DNA from: Glycine soja
Lineage: Eukaryota > Streptophyta > Magnoliopsida > Fabales > Fabaceae
DNA length: 64,000 nucleotides
Assembly (NCBI RefSeq): GCF_004193775.1
Contig: NC_041002.1
Location: 13,567,472 to 13,631,471 of the forward strand
Direction of reading: 5' to 3'
Every line of letters starts with the position of its first letter. Position 1 is the first letter of the stretch. The position numbers were made by a program, and so were the translations under genes. The notes beneath the pieces are model-generated. The model did no database searches. It worked only from the letters and a program-made list of their open reading frames with translations, and was not told where the DNA came from. Positions 21,665-33,770 of the stretch are shown here, piece by piece.

Positions 21665-24600
21665 TAAACGTATCACTTCCCAATTATTTCTAAAAGTTCC
21701 TAAAATGATGGTGGACATCCAGTGCATGACATAGTAGCCGCACTCAGTACTTCCTTTTTGTCTATTACACTAAATACATAATGAAATTTAGATATTAATT
21801 AAACAACTAGTGTACAGACACATAAGAAATATATATAAGTGGAAGTTTTATGTAAATGACGTACCTTGACGACAATCCACCTAGCAGGAGCCTTTGATTT
21901 AGGTTGTGGACCATCATCAAGACCTTTTAAAGCACTATTCCATGCGAGTAACAATTAAAAAGTGGTGTTGTTGAGGTATTTCAATGCAAATGTATTGAAA
22001 AGAACACTAACATGTTAATAATCCCCTTAAGGTAGTTGTCTGGCCTGTTATGCAATGAACAAAACCAGAGACAACTAGGTGTTCCTTGGGCAGGATGACC
22101 AACATCTGCCAGTGTACGCTGCAATGGAGACGAATATGAGTTAGTATATTAGTAAACATTAATTAAATTAAGTTATTTTGTGTGACTTACCCATTTAGGT
22201 AGGCTCTAAGATAGACATCGTGTTTTGAACTCTGCATCCAAGTCTTTCTGTAACTTTCAGACTCAAATTGTGATTGCCCAGACCTCTGAATGGACTGTGG
22301 CTTGAGGAATCCATAGATATCAGAATTCCCCGCTCGCATACTTGTTTCAGTGAGATGTCTGTTTATGTTAAGTCAAAGTTAAATATTTATGAATTGAAAG
22401 CAATAACTTAGGTAATTAAAAGTAATATAAAATTACTTATAGAATTCATAACTGTAACACTGATATGCTGAGACATTGACCACCATGTGTGATTTCAGAG
22501 AGGTCTTCGTGCTTTATGTACAGCGGGAAATCTGGATTAAAGACCCCGAACACGGTGGCATCCCATGTAACCTGATAAGGCCTCAAGAAAAGCTCTGGGA
22601 TGCTCAATGTCATCAGATAAAGCAGATCATCGACCTCCGGATCGGGCTTTGGAGGTGGTTTTGCCGGAGACACAGCTACCTGTTCATGAAACAAAGTTAA
22701 ATGGCCTAATTTGAGGCACGCTGAATGAATTGATTTAAAAAGAAGAAACATATAGTAAGAGTAAAGTACCTGCTGTGATAAAGACTTGACCAGATGTGTC
22801 GGCCAAGCAAGGAAGGTGTGAAGTGCCTGCCCCATTAAGGAAACCTCATCAGTGGGTACAGGAACTGGAGCATCTGCATCTGTAACCTCCTCGACACCCA
22901 CCTTTACTTGGCCAGGCAACAAAGGAGTGTTATGAACAACAGTGGATCCCTCATAAACTCTCCCTAGGGAAACCAGGCGGGCATGATCTCCTTCAATGTA
23001 CAAGCCGCACCTATCTGAGTCACCCATCTCAAGATCGTTTCCTGAGGGATCAACACAACTCCCCTTTGTGCTTACTCGAGGAGCGGAGGGACCAACCAGA
23101 GGCTCGGGAGGTAGTGCAAGTCCCTGAGATTGCATCTGGGACTGCATCTGGCTGAAGGATGCCATGAGCTGCCGCGTCACTCTTTCTGTGATGGACTCCT
23201 CTAGTTGGTCCCTGATTTGTTGGGTCAGCTGCTGCAATTCTTCAGGAGGCAGGGAGGAAGAGCTGCGGGACGTCCGTGGAGCCGATCCAAAGTATTGCTT
23301 GATGGTGACACCGGTTCCAACAGCACAGACACGTCCAGGGTGCTCTGGACGTCCAATAGCAGTGGTGAGAACATCCTGACGTCCGTGGGGGATGAAGGAT
23401 CCCTGTGTCACCTGCTCCTTAAAGGAATCCTGCACAAAAAACACACAGTTGTACATGGCATTCACAAAATATTGAAATATAATTCTAATGGTTAGTTGAA
23501 AATGACTTACGATCTTCACAGCGATTTCCTTTGCGGCCTCAGTCATCATCTCCCTTGTTTTCTTCGTACGGGCCATCTTCCACTTCACGTGGCGTCTGAC
23601 CGGGGATGGAGGGTCGATGACGTCATCAACGCTTCCTGACTGTGCAACTTCCTCCAGCTTCTTCTTCGTCTTCTCAGCCAGGAGCTTCTGCTCCAAATAG
23701 TCATAACCCCCACGAGACAAAACGTGGGGGGCAGTGTTCTGCTTCTGGCTGGCCTGTGCCTTTTTGCGCACATCCTACAAAAATAAAACAATAATCTTTC
23801 AAATTGCTAGAATGAAGTATAACAAGTTAATGTTTTTTGAAAAACAACTTAAATGGCAAGGAACACACCTCCCAAGAAGGGTCTCAGCGAGTCTGGCAAA
23901 ACTGGACCCATTTTTCCTTGCTGATGCCATATTTCTCACAGACAATGTCCTCCACACCGTCCTGATCGGCTGCAAGGGCTCATTTCCTCGTGAGGTCTGA
24001 TTTAAATTGCCTCCATCTCTCGCCCATGGTCTGAAGTAACTTCCTTTTCGTCGTACTATTAGAAGCCTCTAGGATTTCAAATTCTCCGTGAAAACATCAA
24101 ATAAGGTTTATTTGTTACAATAATGTATTTTTTAGCTATTAATTAAACAAAATCAAATAAGAAAAGAAAAATACCTGAATATCCTCCCAAATCAGGTCCT
24201 TCTGAGCAGTAGGGACCTTCGTCCACCTTCTCGTAGGTGACGTCCACCTTATCACGTGCCACAATCCCCAAATATGTTCTTAATTTCACTCCACCCATAC
24301 CTAGCCTTCACATTAACCAGACTTAACACTGTAGACAACAGGGTTAAGGAATTCTTGCACCCTATATACAAAGGCTTCTTTGAATCACTCTGCAATCCTT
24401 CATACACAGGGGCGTGTGCGTGCTGGAAAGACTCTTGTCTAAGGTCACGAATCATGTCCTCCAACCGATCTCCCATTTCTACATCAAACAGATCAGATTG
24501 GGACCCACTCTGCATGTCTGTCACTTCACCATGCCATATCCATGTCGTGTAATTCTTCTTAATCCCATCACACAATAGATGGTCTCGTATGTCGTCCAGT

Positions 24601-24725
24601 AGTTGTCATCTTCCATTCAAACAGTTGATGCAAGGACAATAATATTTTCCTTCTTCATTCGGTCGACCTCTTTTTGAAGCAAATTGCAAGAACTGCTCGA
24701 CACCATTCTCATATTCTGGGCTCAT
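21665..24725 (-). pseudogene. En/Spm-type transposon protein gene with transposase core deleted
   Basis: Reading on the minus strand from 24725: MSPEYENGVEQFLQFASKRG, then CPCINCLNGR, a stop, QLLDDIRDHLLCDGI and HGEV, which is the Transposase-associated domain. Near 24285 it runs straight into the second element protein (ARDKVDVTYEK, KDLIWEDIQ), so the TNP2-type catalytic core is missing. Later exons carry KKAQASQKQNTAPHVLSRGG, GVTIKQYFGSAPRTSRSSSS, PLYIKHEDLSEI and finally a Ulp1/C48 protease-like end (WFCSLHNRPDNYLKGIIN; CGYYV with its catalytic-type Cys). A frameshift precedes WFCSLHN. It is a non-autonomous deletion derivative. Confidence 0.85.
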
Positions 24726-25333
24726 GTGACTTTGATTCATTCAACTTCGATCCATCTAACCAATTCCATGCATGAAAATCTCACTTTTTTTATTTATAGG
24801 TGTGGCCCTATCCCATTTAGGAAGACTGTCTTTTATGTTAGCTTCAAATGTCAGGGTTAGCATTATTTTGAAAATTTTGACTAAATTTCGACAGCATTTC
24901 ACATTGGTCTCTAAGTACACGACATGACATCGGTGAAATGAATTTCCCGATAATCAAGTATGCACTCAGAGAACAACTTGAAATGCATTGAACCAAAATT
25001 TCATCAAATTAATCAAAATAATAATAACCTTAACGAATGAATCTAACATAAAAATGCTAGTCTCCCCAAACTGTCCAAAGGGACAATTCAAGACCAAATA
25101 CAATGACTAATGCAAACTGTCCGCAAGAATCATTGCATTCAGTCTTAAACGGAAATCTAAGGTTCACTCAGCATGAACAACAGTTGTTTATATAGAAAAT
25201 TACATTCATGATGTACAAGAACATACAAAATATAAATTTCAATTACAGACAAATATCGACATCAATAGTTGTTTGTATACCATATAACATTCATGACATA
25301 CAAGAACATACAATGACATCAACAGTTGTCTGT

Positions 25334-25339
25334 GTGTGT

Positions 25340-25388
<49 letters not shown>
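25334..25388. repeat. (GT)n microsatellite
   Basis: About 25 GT units with one TC interruption near the left end, lying at the edge of the CACTA-derived sequence. Confidence 0.9.
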
Positions 25389-25390
<2 letters not shown>

Positions 25391-25394
25391 TATC

Positions 25395-26862
25395 ATGAGG
25401 ACATTTGGAAAATATGCCCAAGAAATGAGGACATTTGGAAAACAAAGATACTTAGGTAATATGCAGGTTCTACTCAGGGGTTGTTGCCGGAGCTAGGGAA
25501 GCGTTGTTATGTGGTGTATCGACATTATCAATATCATTAAATTGGTAAATTGATGATTCTACACATTTTTTTAAAATTGTGCTAAAGCTGGGTGTTATGA
25601 ACTAATATCATGTCCTGTTGTAGGAAGAAGGATGAAAGTCAGGAAAACAATTTCAAGGATGTTGTATCAGTCTGTTTACTATTAATAAACACAACTATTA
25701 GGGATGTTGAAAAGGGAACTTTTCCCAAAAGCTGCCTTTTAAATGTAGAAATTTCGACATCTCCTTTGAGTAACAAGGTTTGTAAATTTTGTATATATTG
25801 GATAACTTTTCCATATGTTTTGGTGTACTAAGAAAATGTTGTAGGCATTGGGCCATATGGTGTACAAAATTTAGTGTGCATGATAATATTCTTGCTGATT
25901 AGATTCTAATGTTTTAAAACATTTCACAGTTAGATGGGGAGTGTTTTATAATATTCTTTGGTTTATTGTTTACTTGTATGCAATGTAATAGTTTTTTTTA
26001 ATAGGGCTTCAAATTAACCAAGCAAAGTATGTGGAGATCCACTCCAAACTGGCTAGCTGTTTCCACCAGCCATTATCCAACCGGTCATTTCTTGGCCAAT
26101 CAAGGTGGCCTTGGTCTTCAGTTTGCACAGCTTGGCCAAGATGCTTCTGTAGCTGTAGGTGTCCTACATACATATCATGTCTTTTTGTTCTCTGTAATCT
26201 GAAGGGATTTTAATGCTTCTAATCTAGTATAATGATGGTACTCAAATCTCGCTCACATTTATCTACTAATGAAGTCACTTGAAAGTGGATACGTAAGTTG
26301 GAATAGTGTCTTTTCGATTAACATTTTTATTTTCCATATTGGTGCATGCTACTATGCCGGTATCTTCCGGTGCTAGCAATTTTCCCTCATTCTGACCGAT
26401 TCTTGCATGTGATCTGGTGGAACAGGTCACAGTGACTCCACTGTCTATTTCTCCTCATATTGAGACTGTTATTCAAATGGCAGCTTCTGATTGGATTTCT
26501 GTTGTGCTTCTTGGTGAATAACAAATTTGGTATGATTGCGTACATTTGAGATTTATGATGATTCTTTTTTATTTTTTTTCTTAAAGCAATGATGGAGCAG
26601 AAGCGTTAGTCACACCAATTCAATAGTGGATTTCCACTTGTAGTATTTTTCTTTTTCTATATTTTTTGTTCCCTTCTTCATTGTTTCAGTTCCTTTTGGT
26701 GACTTAGTTGTTTCTGATTTGAAGAAAATGCTTCTTGTAATTTCTTGGGCATATTTTAGAATCTTGTGAAAAATGAGGACATTTGGAAAACAAAGATACT
26801 TAGGATTGAAGAGAGGTATGATTTTTCCCGTCATGAGGGTGTGTTTTTGCCGAGACAAGTAA
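25395..26862 (+). other. Unidentified exon-like fragments
   Basis: Several plus-strand stretches look coding but I do not recognise them: 25620-25780 (KKDESQENNFKDVVSV), 26030-26170 (FLANQGGLGLQFAQLGQD), 26425-26518 (VTVTPLSISPHIETVIQMAA) and 26755-26860 (KNEDIWKTKILRIEERYDFS). The sequence atgaggacatttggaaaa occurs at about 25395 and 25426 next to the microsatellite and again at about 26773 within the last fragment. Confidence 0.3.
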
Positions 26863-26994
26863 ATTTGAAAGCATGAATAAGCTGCAAAACCAATTGGAGA
26901 AAGTGGAGTCTGTTACTCAAGATCTTGAAGAAGGGCTTGAGTTTCTATTTAGGCATTTAATAAACACTAGGGGCATTGTTAGATCCTGTGGTTA
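26863..26994 (+). pseudogene. DUF241 (BPS1-like) family fragment
   Basis: NKLQNQLEKVESVTQDLEEG is followed by LEFLFRHLINTRG, resembling the C-terminal motif of plant DUF241 proteins (DLEEGLEFLFRHLIKTR). That family is plant-specific and of unclear function. Only about 40 residues remain and a stop follows. Confidence 0.55.
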
Positions 26995-28037
26995 TCCTAT
27001 AAATTCTAGTGCAGATCCTGTGGCAACAACAGAACGAGAGTAATTGAAGTTTGTTTAACTTTTGAAGGGAACAATTTGGAAAAGGAAGGAAGAGTTTTCA
27101 GAATTTCTTGGAGCAAAGTTTGCTTAAAGGGAAGAATTGGTTGAAACCTAAGTGCTGAGCATAATAATAAAGCTCCAAAAAGAGCTATTCTGAGGTGGAA
27201 ATTGTAGTTGAGAAGGAGAGGGACAAAAATAGCCACCTAGGGACACCAAAATAGGTGATTTGACAAATGGAACCACTTCATGTCCTGAAATCTTCTTTTT
27301 TTTTGGCATTTCATGTCCAATAACCAATTCTTTATTTGGAAAGTGCCAAAATCCTTAATGTAACATAATCAAACACACTTCAAAAACTATAACATGCCTA
27401 ATTCAATCCACAACATTTAATGGATAACAACCCAGAAACAACAGCTAATGTAAATAACCAATTACAACTTGTATTTGAAATTACCTGGATGACTGTCTTT
27501 GATACAACAAATGCTTCAATCTTTTTCCAGTCACTATCAAATCTGATACATAATGAAGAAAAAAAAACAATATGAGATAATGCAAAAGGATGGTACTAAG
27601 GCAATAAAAGGGAAAAACAAACAAATAACTTACATATCCTAAAATATCAATTAGATATCATAAAGCTTCTTAGATATGGACAAACATGGAATAAGCTTTA
27701 CTTCTTGGATATGTTTTATGTTATTGTGAGATGTTCAAGCAGCTTAAATACAGCATATCCACAAAGTTGTTAATCTTGTGACCTGTTAAAGAGCCTGTAC
27801 TTTGAGGATCATTATAGTTGTAGTTTATTTAGTTTGATAGCAACTATAGGATACTTGGGAATTGTTTAGTTGTGCTCATTTAGGTTGGGGGTGGTTCTTT
27901 TTAATTTTTGGGATTTAAGTGTTTTTGATTTGCTTAACTTCGAGGTTGAAGTGGTAGGATGTCCTTGTGCAATGTCAAAAGCAAATATTTACACGTCTGA
28001 TATGTATATCACACGCTGATGTATGTCTCAAAATCCA
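26995..28037. other. Unassigned DNA
   Basis: No conserved coding sequence is seen; it is AT-rich. Confidence 0.3.
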
Positions 28038-28570
28038 GGTTCTTGACAAGGAGGCGTTTCAAAAGTAGATGTTGGAGAAGCTTATATGGATTTGTTCCGT
28101 TATGCTTGTTGGAGCACGACATGGAGGGGTTTCTGTAGGTGTTGTGGAAAAGGAATTTCGCACTGAAGTAAGTTTCAGAATTGACATATTCTCAAAGTTA
28201 ATATGCTAATTTTGTTAAACTTGTTTGGATAAGCTTCTTGATTAATATTTATATAGGAGAATAAAATAAGAAGGAAAAAAGTTTCTTCAGAAAACTAAAA
28301 TTAACTTATGCATTAGTTAAAATCAACTTTTTTTCAAAAAGTTCATTTTAACTTATGTTAAGTTAATTGTAGGTTATGGGAGACAATTTATTTCATCTTT
28401 TTTCTTTTTATTTTCTTTTCTCATAAGTGCTTATGGAGAAACTTATCCAAACATGGTCTTAATGAATGACATTTCGTTTGATTGGAAGACAATATTAGAT
28501 GTACATGATCTGATTAAAATTGGGTAGTTAATAGGATGGTTTGCAATCAATATCCTCTCTCTCTTATATA

Positions 28571-28608
<38 letters not shown>

Positions 28609-29322
28609 GTTGTTTTGGATCTTGAAGAGGTGTCTACCCACTACTCAATGACCGTTCTCAATTCCTATGGCTGAGTCTTGGGTGAAATCAAGTTAACATG
28701 AAATATGTTCAAATTTGGTTGGATTTGATTTGCTTGAAGGGTTGATCCAGGACTAAAGGAGCTCTGTCCAAAATGGGTGACCTGATATTGAACTTGATTT
28801 GTTGCCTTGAATGAAATCTATGATATATAAATTGTAAATAAACTATGTTTGTCATACAAATTTGGGCATAAAATGTGGGCCATAACAAGAGAAGGAAGAA
28901 AATGTAGAGATTTTTTTACAAACATCTATAGCTAATATTGATAACGTATTCAACGCTAAAAATGTTAACACTGCAATGAGAACTGACTGATGTTTGCACT
29001 TTCAGTTGTCTAGCCTTATAACAGAACTAGCATCAACAGCAACAAATGAAAAGAGGTTAACATTTGAAGAAGCCATGGAAGAGTGCTTATGTGCATATTC
29101 TCCAACTGTAGCCCTCTTTCCCACAACAGTTAAGGAGGTAAATGATAGGGTTAGTGGAATAAATATTGGAGTCACTAGATATATAAGTTCTTATCTTGGT
29201 TATACTTGAACTTGCAGTTCAAATGGAGAAATGGTTGGTTTTGTTCTCTCTCTAAGAAGGCTACTGCCCAAGGCAAGCCATACTCATGTGCTTTGCATTC
29301 CCAATGGCTAAAACAGTTGAGA
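28038..29322 (+). pseudogene. Rossmann-fold ketopantoate-reductase-like gene fragment
   Basis: Three exon-like blocks lie in order on the plus strand: 28038-28168 (VLDKEAFQK, stop, MLEKLIWICSVMLVGARHGG and VVEKEFRTE), 29006-29134 (LSSLITELASTATNEK, LTFEEAMEECLCAYSPTVAL) and 29218-29322 (FKWRNGWFCSLSKKATAQGK, HSQWLKQLRIV). Intron edges look normal (GTAAGT after TE). They match from memory the C-terminal half of a conserved plant Rossmann-fold protein annotated as ketopantoate-reductase-like. An in-frame TAG in the first block makes it a pseudogene; the N-terminal half is absent. Confidence 0.55.
28568..28602. repeat. (TG)n microsatellite
   Basis: About 15 TG units lie in an intron-like region of the preceding pseudogene. 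Confidence 0.9.
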
Positions 29323-30764
29323 ATTGTATGAAGCTTGAACTCTAGTGTGTGTGTGTGTGATGTGTGCAGTAGGTTACCAGCTTCTAAGAGTTATGTAGAC
29401 TTAGGGTGTGTTTGACCTATTCAACTCTCCCCTTTCTTTTATTTTATTACTTTGGAATGTGTAAAACCTCCGTCCAGTCATGGTGAAACGAGTTTCCATA
29501 CACACACTTAGCCACTAACAAGTGATATAGTTTCCTGAGTGTAAGTTTAATTTAGTTAATAAAGTTCAAATTTCATTTCCTTCCATTATATCGCTTCAAA
29601 ACAATTTTGTTGACTTACACACTTGAATCCAAAAACAATTGTATTGACGCATTTTTACGTGTCTCTTTGAAAGGGAAATAAAGAGATCTGTCAACACTGA
29701 GGACGCGTTTGGTAAGGGAGAAATTTTTTTATATTCGAAAATTATGATTCGTGAGAAAGTCTATTTATGGGAATCTTAGAATAAATTGTTTACATTATAT
29801 TAGTACTTAGAATAACTAAAAGGATAATAAATTATGTCTTAATTAGTTTAATAAAATAGGTGTTGTTACTAGTAAAAGTGGCCAGTCATACATAAGTGGC
29901 TTAGATTAAATATAGAATTGAACCAAAGTGACTCTAGTTTAATTAGTTGGGGGTTTCTAGTCTCACCCCCAAATCTCATCCCCCAGCATTGGTAAAATTA
30001 CCTACCTACCATCTTCCCTCACAATCTTCTCTTACGACACTCCCACCATCTCTTCTCTTCTTTTTTTACAGCACATCCTAGGGGCAGGAGGTTAACATCA
30101 ACATTGGTATAGAGAATGGAGAGTATAGTATAGTAGGGTTTGGTTATTTATATAGAATAATGAAATGAGCATGGAGAGTGTTGGTTGGTGGGGGAGAAGG
30201 AGTAAGTACAGTCTGTAAAGGACAAGCCCTTCATCCTCTCCTCTCCCCAATTTCATTCACTACTCTACCGTTTGGGTGTTCCTACTACTACTGCTACTAC
30301 CTTGATGATGGATACATAGACTTCTCTCTCTCTCTCTCTCTGATTGATTATGCTAGAGTGGACAACAAGTAAGAAAATATGAGCATGTCTTGTAGAGGGA
30401 AAGGAGTGGGAGGGTGCAAATAGAATGATGCACCCACTATTCCTAATATCCATTCTCACATGGGATGGGGTTTCTATCTTCTACCATTGATTTGAATGAT
30501 CAATCATCTCATTCTCCCTCAACGGATCCTTCCTCTACATTGCTACAACTTACTTAATAAAGAAAATGACAGTGATATATCTTTGGGTACAATAGTTTAT
30601 TAAACAATAATTAGTTATCAACATTTGTGGTTCTAAATAATAAGGAGTTAAACAGGTTTAAATTCAACATAAATAACACAAATATTGAGAAAATTTTAGG
30701 TCCATTATTTATTCAAGTTTTAGGTTAGTTAAAAGAAGTTGAGCAAAATAAAAATTAGGTTAAT
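29323..30764. other. Unassigned DNA with a pyrimidine-rich block
   Basis: A (CT)n run lies at about 30324-30341 in a CT-rich stretch. No conserved gene is recognised. Confidence 0.3.
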
Positions 30765-30781
30765 AAGAATATTAGCTGGGT

Positions 30782-31808
30782 GTGGGGATAAAATTAATTT
30801 CTGTAAAGATAAATGGTTGAGGAAGGATTGTAACCTTGAGCAGCAGTATAATCAGTTGTTTATGATTAGTAGACAGCAGAATAATACCATCTCTATGATA
30901 GGAAATTTTTCTCAGGGTAATTGGAGATGGGACTTGAAGTGGAGGAGGAATTTATTTGACCATGAGGATGATGTAGCAGTGGCTTTTATGGAAGAAATCA
31001 ATGATATCCCTATTCAGAGTCATCTGTATGATAACATGTTGTGGAAAGCTGATCCTAGTGGTGTGTATTCCACTAAGTCAGCTTATAGAATATTGGTGAC
31101 TTGCAATAGACATGTTTCAGATGTAAACATTTTCCAGACAATTTGGAAGTTGAAAATCCCCCCAAGGGCAGCGGTTTTCTCTTGGAGACTTATTAAAGAT
31201 AGGCTCCCTACTAGGCATAACCTTCTTAGAAGAAATGTGTCCATTCAGGAATCTGGATGTCCTCTCTGTGGGAATGAGCAAGAGGAGGCTGGTCACCTGT
31301 TTTTCAACTGCAAAATGACTAGAGGCTTATGGTGGGAATCCATGAGGTGGAATTTGTAGGAGCACTTTCAGTTTCTCCAGCATCTCACTTTGTCCAATTC
31401 TGTGATGGTTTTGGTGGTGCAGGGAGAAATCATAGAAGATGGTGTGGATGGTGGATTGCATTAACTAGTTCTATATGGCAGCATAGGAATCTATTGATTT
31501 TCTAGGGCAATCCTTTTGACTCATCCAAAGTGATGGATGATGCTTTATTCCTAGCATGGTCCTGGCTAAAAGTTAGAGAGAAAGATTTCAAAACTCCTTT
31601 TAACCATTGGTCTTCCAATCTTGCGGAGTCTTTTGGTTAATCTGGGTTGGGTATCTTTATCTTATGTGGTGGGGTCCTGGTTGGGTTTTTTCTTTGTTTT
31701 TGGAGGGTGGCACCATAGGTGTCTTGTATTTGTTTATATTTCACCAGTACCTCTGGTACTGCTATGTTTCTTATTAATAATATATATTTTCTGCCTTCCA
31801 AAAAAAAA
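30782..31808 (+). mobile_element. 5'-truncated LINE (L1-type) insertion
   Basis: The sequence AAGAATATTAGCTGGGT (17 bp) flanks the insertion as a perfect direct repeat at 30765-30781 and 31809-31825. The 3' end is a short poly(A) at about 31800. Truncation at the 5' end, a poly(A) tail and a long target duplication are hallmarks of target-primed reverse transcription. The remaining 1 kb is the end of ORF2 plus 3' UTR. Confidence 0.92.
30784..31610 (+). pseudogene. LINE ORF2 C-terminus (zf-RVT domain)
   Basis: The open part encodes GDKINFCKDKWLRKDCNLEQ, the KIPPRAAVFSWRLIKDRLPT core and the zinc-binding CPLCGNEQEEAGHLFFNC of the reverse-transcriptase zinc-binding region. A stop follows RWNL near 31360, and the typical tail (WIALTSSIWQHRN, FLAWSWLKVREKDF) continues in a shifted frame. 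The apparent start ATG at 30739 lies in target DNA and is an artefact. Confidence 0.9.
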
Positions 31809-31825
31809 AGAATATTAGCTGGGTT

Positions 31826-32356
31826 AATTTAATGACTCAATAATTACTTATTAATTTATTATCTTTTCCTAGTATGTAAGTCACTTATATACCTACCTTC
31901 TCTAGTCTTTGGCTTGTTTGCCAAATTTTATAAAGTTACACTTTTAATTAGTTTTTATAAAATGTAAATTTTATCAATTTAGTGATTAAAATAAATCAAG
32001 GTTTTTACTTGTTATGGACCAACGCTTGTTATGGACCAATTCTTAAGGCCTGACCTAGCCTATTTCAAATCCCAGGCTGGTCTGATAAGCCATGAATTAA
32101 CTTTGTCACCTCATTCTCAGTCTCGCCAACGAAAGAATAGTAGTCCCAAATTTTCCATCAATCTAATTCTATTTTAATTTATTATTTTAATTTCTAGCCA
32201 TGATTGTTTCTGTTTCTTTGGATTTAGCTCTAGTCTTTTGTGTTGGAAACAGTTTCTTGTTCTGATTCAGCTCTAGTTTTGTGTTTGACAGTAAATTAAA
32301 AAGAGAAAACAAATCACAAAGTGCATACAATGGGGGAACACATGAATGCATCATAT
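31826..32356. other. Unassigned DNA
   Basis: No gene is recognised. Confidence 0.3.
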
Positions 32357-32461
32357 GGTAATCGATTACATGTTGAAAATTCAAATTCAAAACCTTTTTC
32401 AACAGTTATTTCTCAACCCTGTCTTCTGGTAATCGATTACACTTCCTGGTAATCGATTACC
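32357..32461. repeat. Three copies of the palindrome GGTAATCGATTAC(C)
   Basis: Copies lie at 32357-32370, 32428-32440 and 32448-32461; two more (GTAATCGATTAC) are at 37645-37657 and 37667-37678. The palindrome is a familiar component of soybean retroelement LTRs, so both sites are probably LTR debris. Confidence 0.6.
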
Positions 32462-32644
32462 AGAGCCTTGCATGTCTTGAAAGCACTTTGTTTTAAGGCA
32501 AGATTTGGTCTTTAGTGAATCTTGAAACAAGGCTTTGTTTGTTGAAGCAACTTGAATTATTCTTGAAGCAAATGCTTATTATTTGAAGCAGCCTTGTTTG
32601 ATTCTTCTTAGACATCATCAAAATCATGTATACATACATTCACA

Positions 32645-33770
32645 GATGATCCCCTATATATGATGACACTGACCATCCCATATCTTTTTTTGAAGCCGTT
32701 GCAGGTTATGTGGGATGCTACGGCGTTCGGGGTGTTTAACCAAGACATCCCCTTGTACATAAAGCATGAAGATCTATCTGAAATAGCACAAGGTGGTCAA
32801 TGTCTCAACATCTCTGTTATACAGTTGTGGATTATGTAAGTCGATCAATTTACATTATTGTTAATTTTCTAAGTTATTGTTTTAAATTGATACATAATTT
32901 ACTTTGTCTTCACAACAATAGGCATCTGACTAAGACAAGTATGTGAGTGGTGAATTCCGGTGTGTATAAATTCCTCGAGCCACAGTCCATCCACAGATTT
33001 GGGCAATCGCAATTTGAATAAAAAAGTTACATGAAGAACTGGATGCAGAATTCAAAATGGGATGTCTACCTAGGAGCCTACCTGAATGGGTAAGTATAAT
33101 TGAACAAATGAATTTAAATACTGTATAATACTACAATAACCTATATTGGTCTCCACTGCAGTGCACACTGACAAATAGTGGTCATTTTGCCTAAGGAAAA
33201 TCTTGTTGTCTGGTTTTGTTCCTTGCATAATAGGTCATACTACCTTAAAGGAATAATTAACAGATCAGTGTTGTTTTTCAATACATTTGAATTACTATTG
33301 CTTAGCAACATCAATATTTTAATGTTTCTTGTATTCAATAGTGCTTTGAAAGAACTGGACAATACTCCACAACAAAAATCCAAGGCTAGTGCTAGGTGGA
33401 TTGTTGTTAAAGTAAGTGATTTAAAGAAAGCTTCTACTTATATATATTTTATGTGTGTCTACACTAATTTGTAGTTAACGTTTAATATCTAAATTTCATT
33501 ATGTATTTAGTGTAATAGACAAAAAGGAAGCACTGAGTGTGGCTATTATGTGATGCATTGGATGTCCACTATAATCTTAGGAAGTTTCAGGAATAATTGG
33601 GAAACAATAATTGTTTATTTCAAACAAATTTGATTTTCTTATGATTGGTATTACATTATTAACTTATGTTTTATTTTATTATGCAATATTGTAATGATGT
33701 TAGATCATTGGAAGCAAAGAGATTGAAGGCACTTTGCATCCAGTGGGCATAGTATCATCTCAAAGTTAGA
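32645..33770 (+). pseudogene. En/Spm transposon protein, Ulp1/C48-like C-terminal exons
   Basis: Five or six exons with GT-AG edges read DATAFGVFNQDIPLYIKHED, YKFLEPQSIHRFGQSQFE, NWMQNSKWDVYLGAYLNG, AH*QIVVILPKENLVVWF, KSKASARWIVVK and CNRQKGSTECGYYVMHWM. The AHW His and ECGYYV Cys are the catalytic positions of Ulp1-like cysteine proteases; Trp after the His is now a stop (TGA). Further stops follow LTKTSM and SQFE. It is inactive, as is the minus-strand copy. Confidence 0.85.

Larger units (their letters stand above)
20920..25333 (-). mobile_element. CACTA transposon, internally deleted, 3' end at 20920
   Basis: The terminus is CACTATTAGAAATTACAC, followed by 0.55 kb of subterminal ACATCGGTTTT/AAAACCGATGT repeats, then a minus-strand gene typical of soybean En/Spm-like elements. 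The gene points at this end, so 20920 is the 3' terminus. The right boundary is not defined: no CACTA tip is found, and recognisable element sequence fades just before the (GT)n tract at 25334. The three bases before the tip are AGA. Confidence 0.7.

Noticed and set aside
30400..30460. Possible microRNA hairpin around gggtgcaaatagaatgatgcaccc
   Set aside because: Only a short stem around tgc/gca elements forms, and no known plant microRNA sequence is recognised.
30739..30781. ATG start of the 206-codon LINE frame
   Set aside because: The start lies in target DNA left of the 17-bp duplication, so it is not the element's own start.
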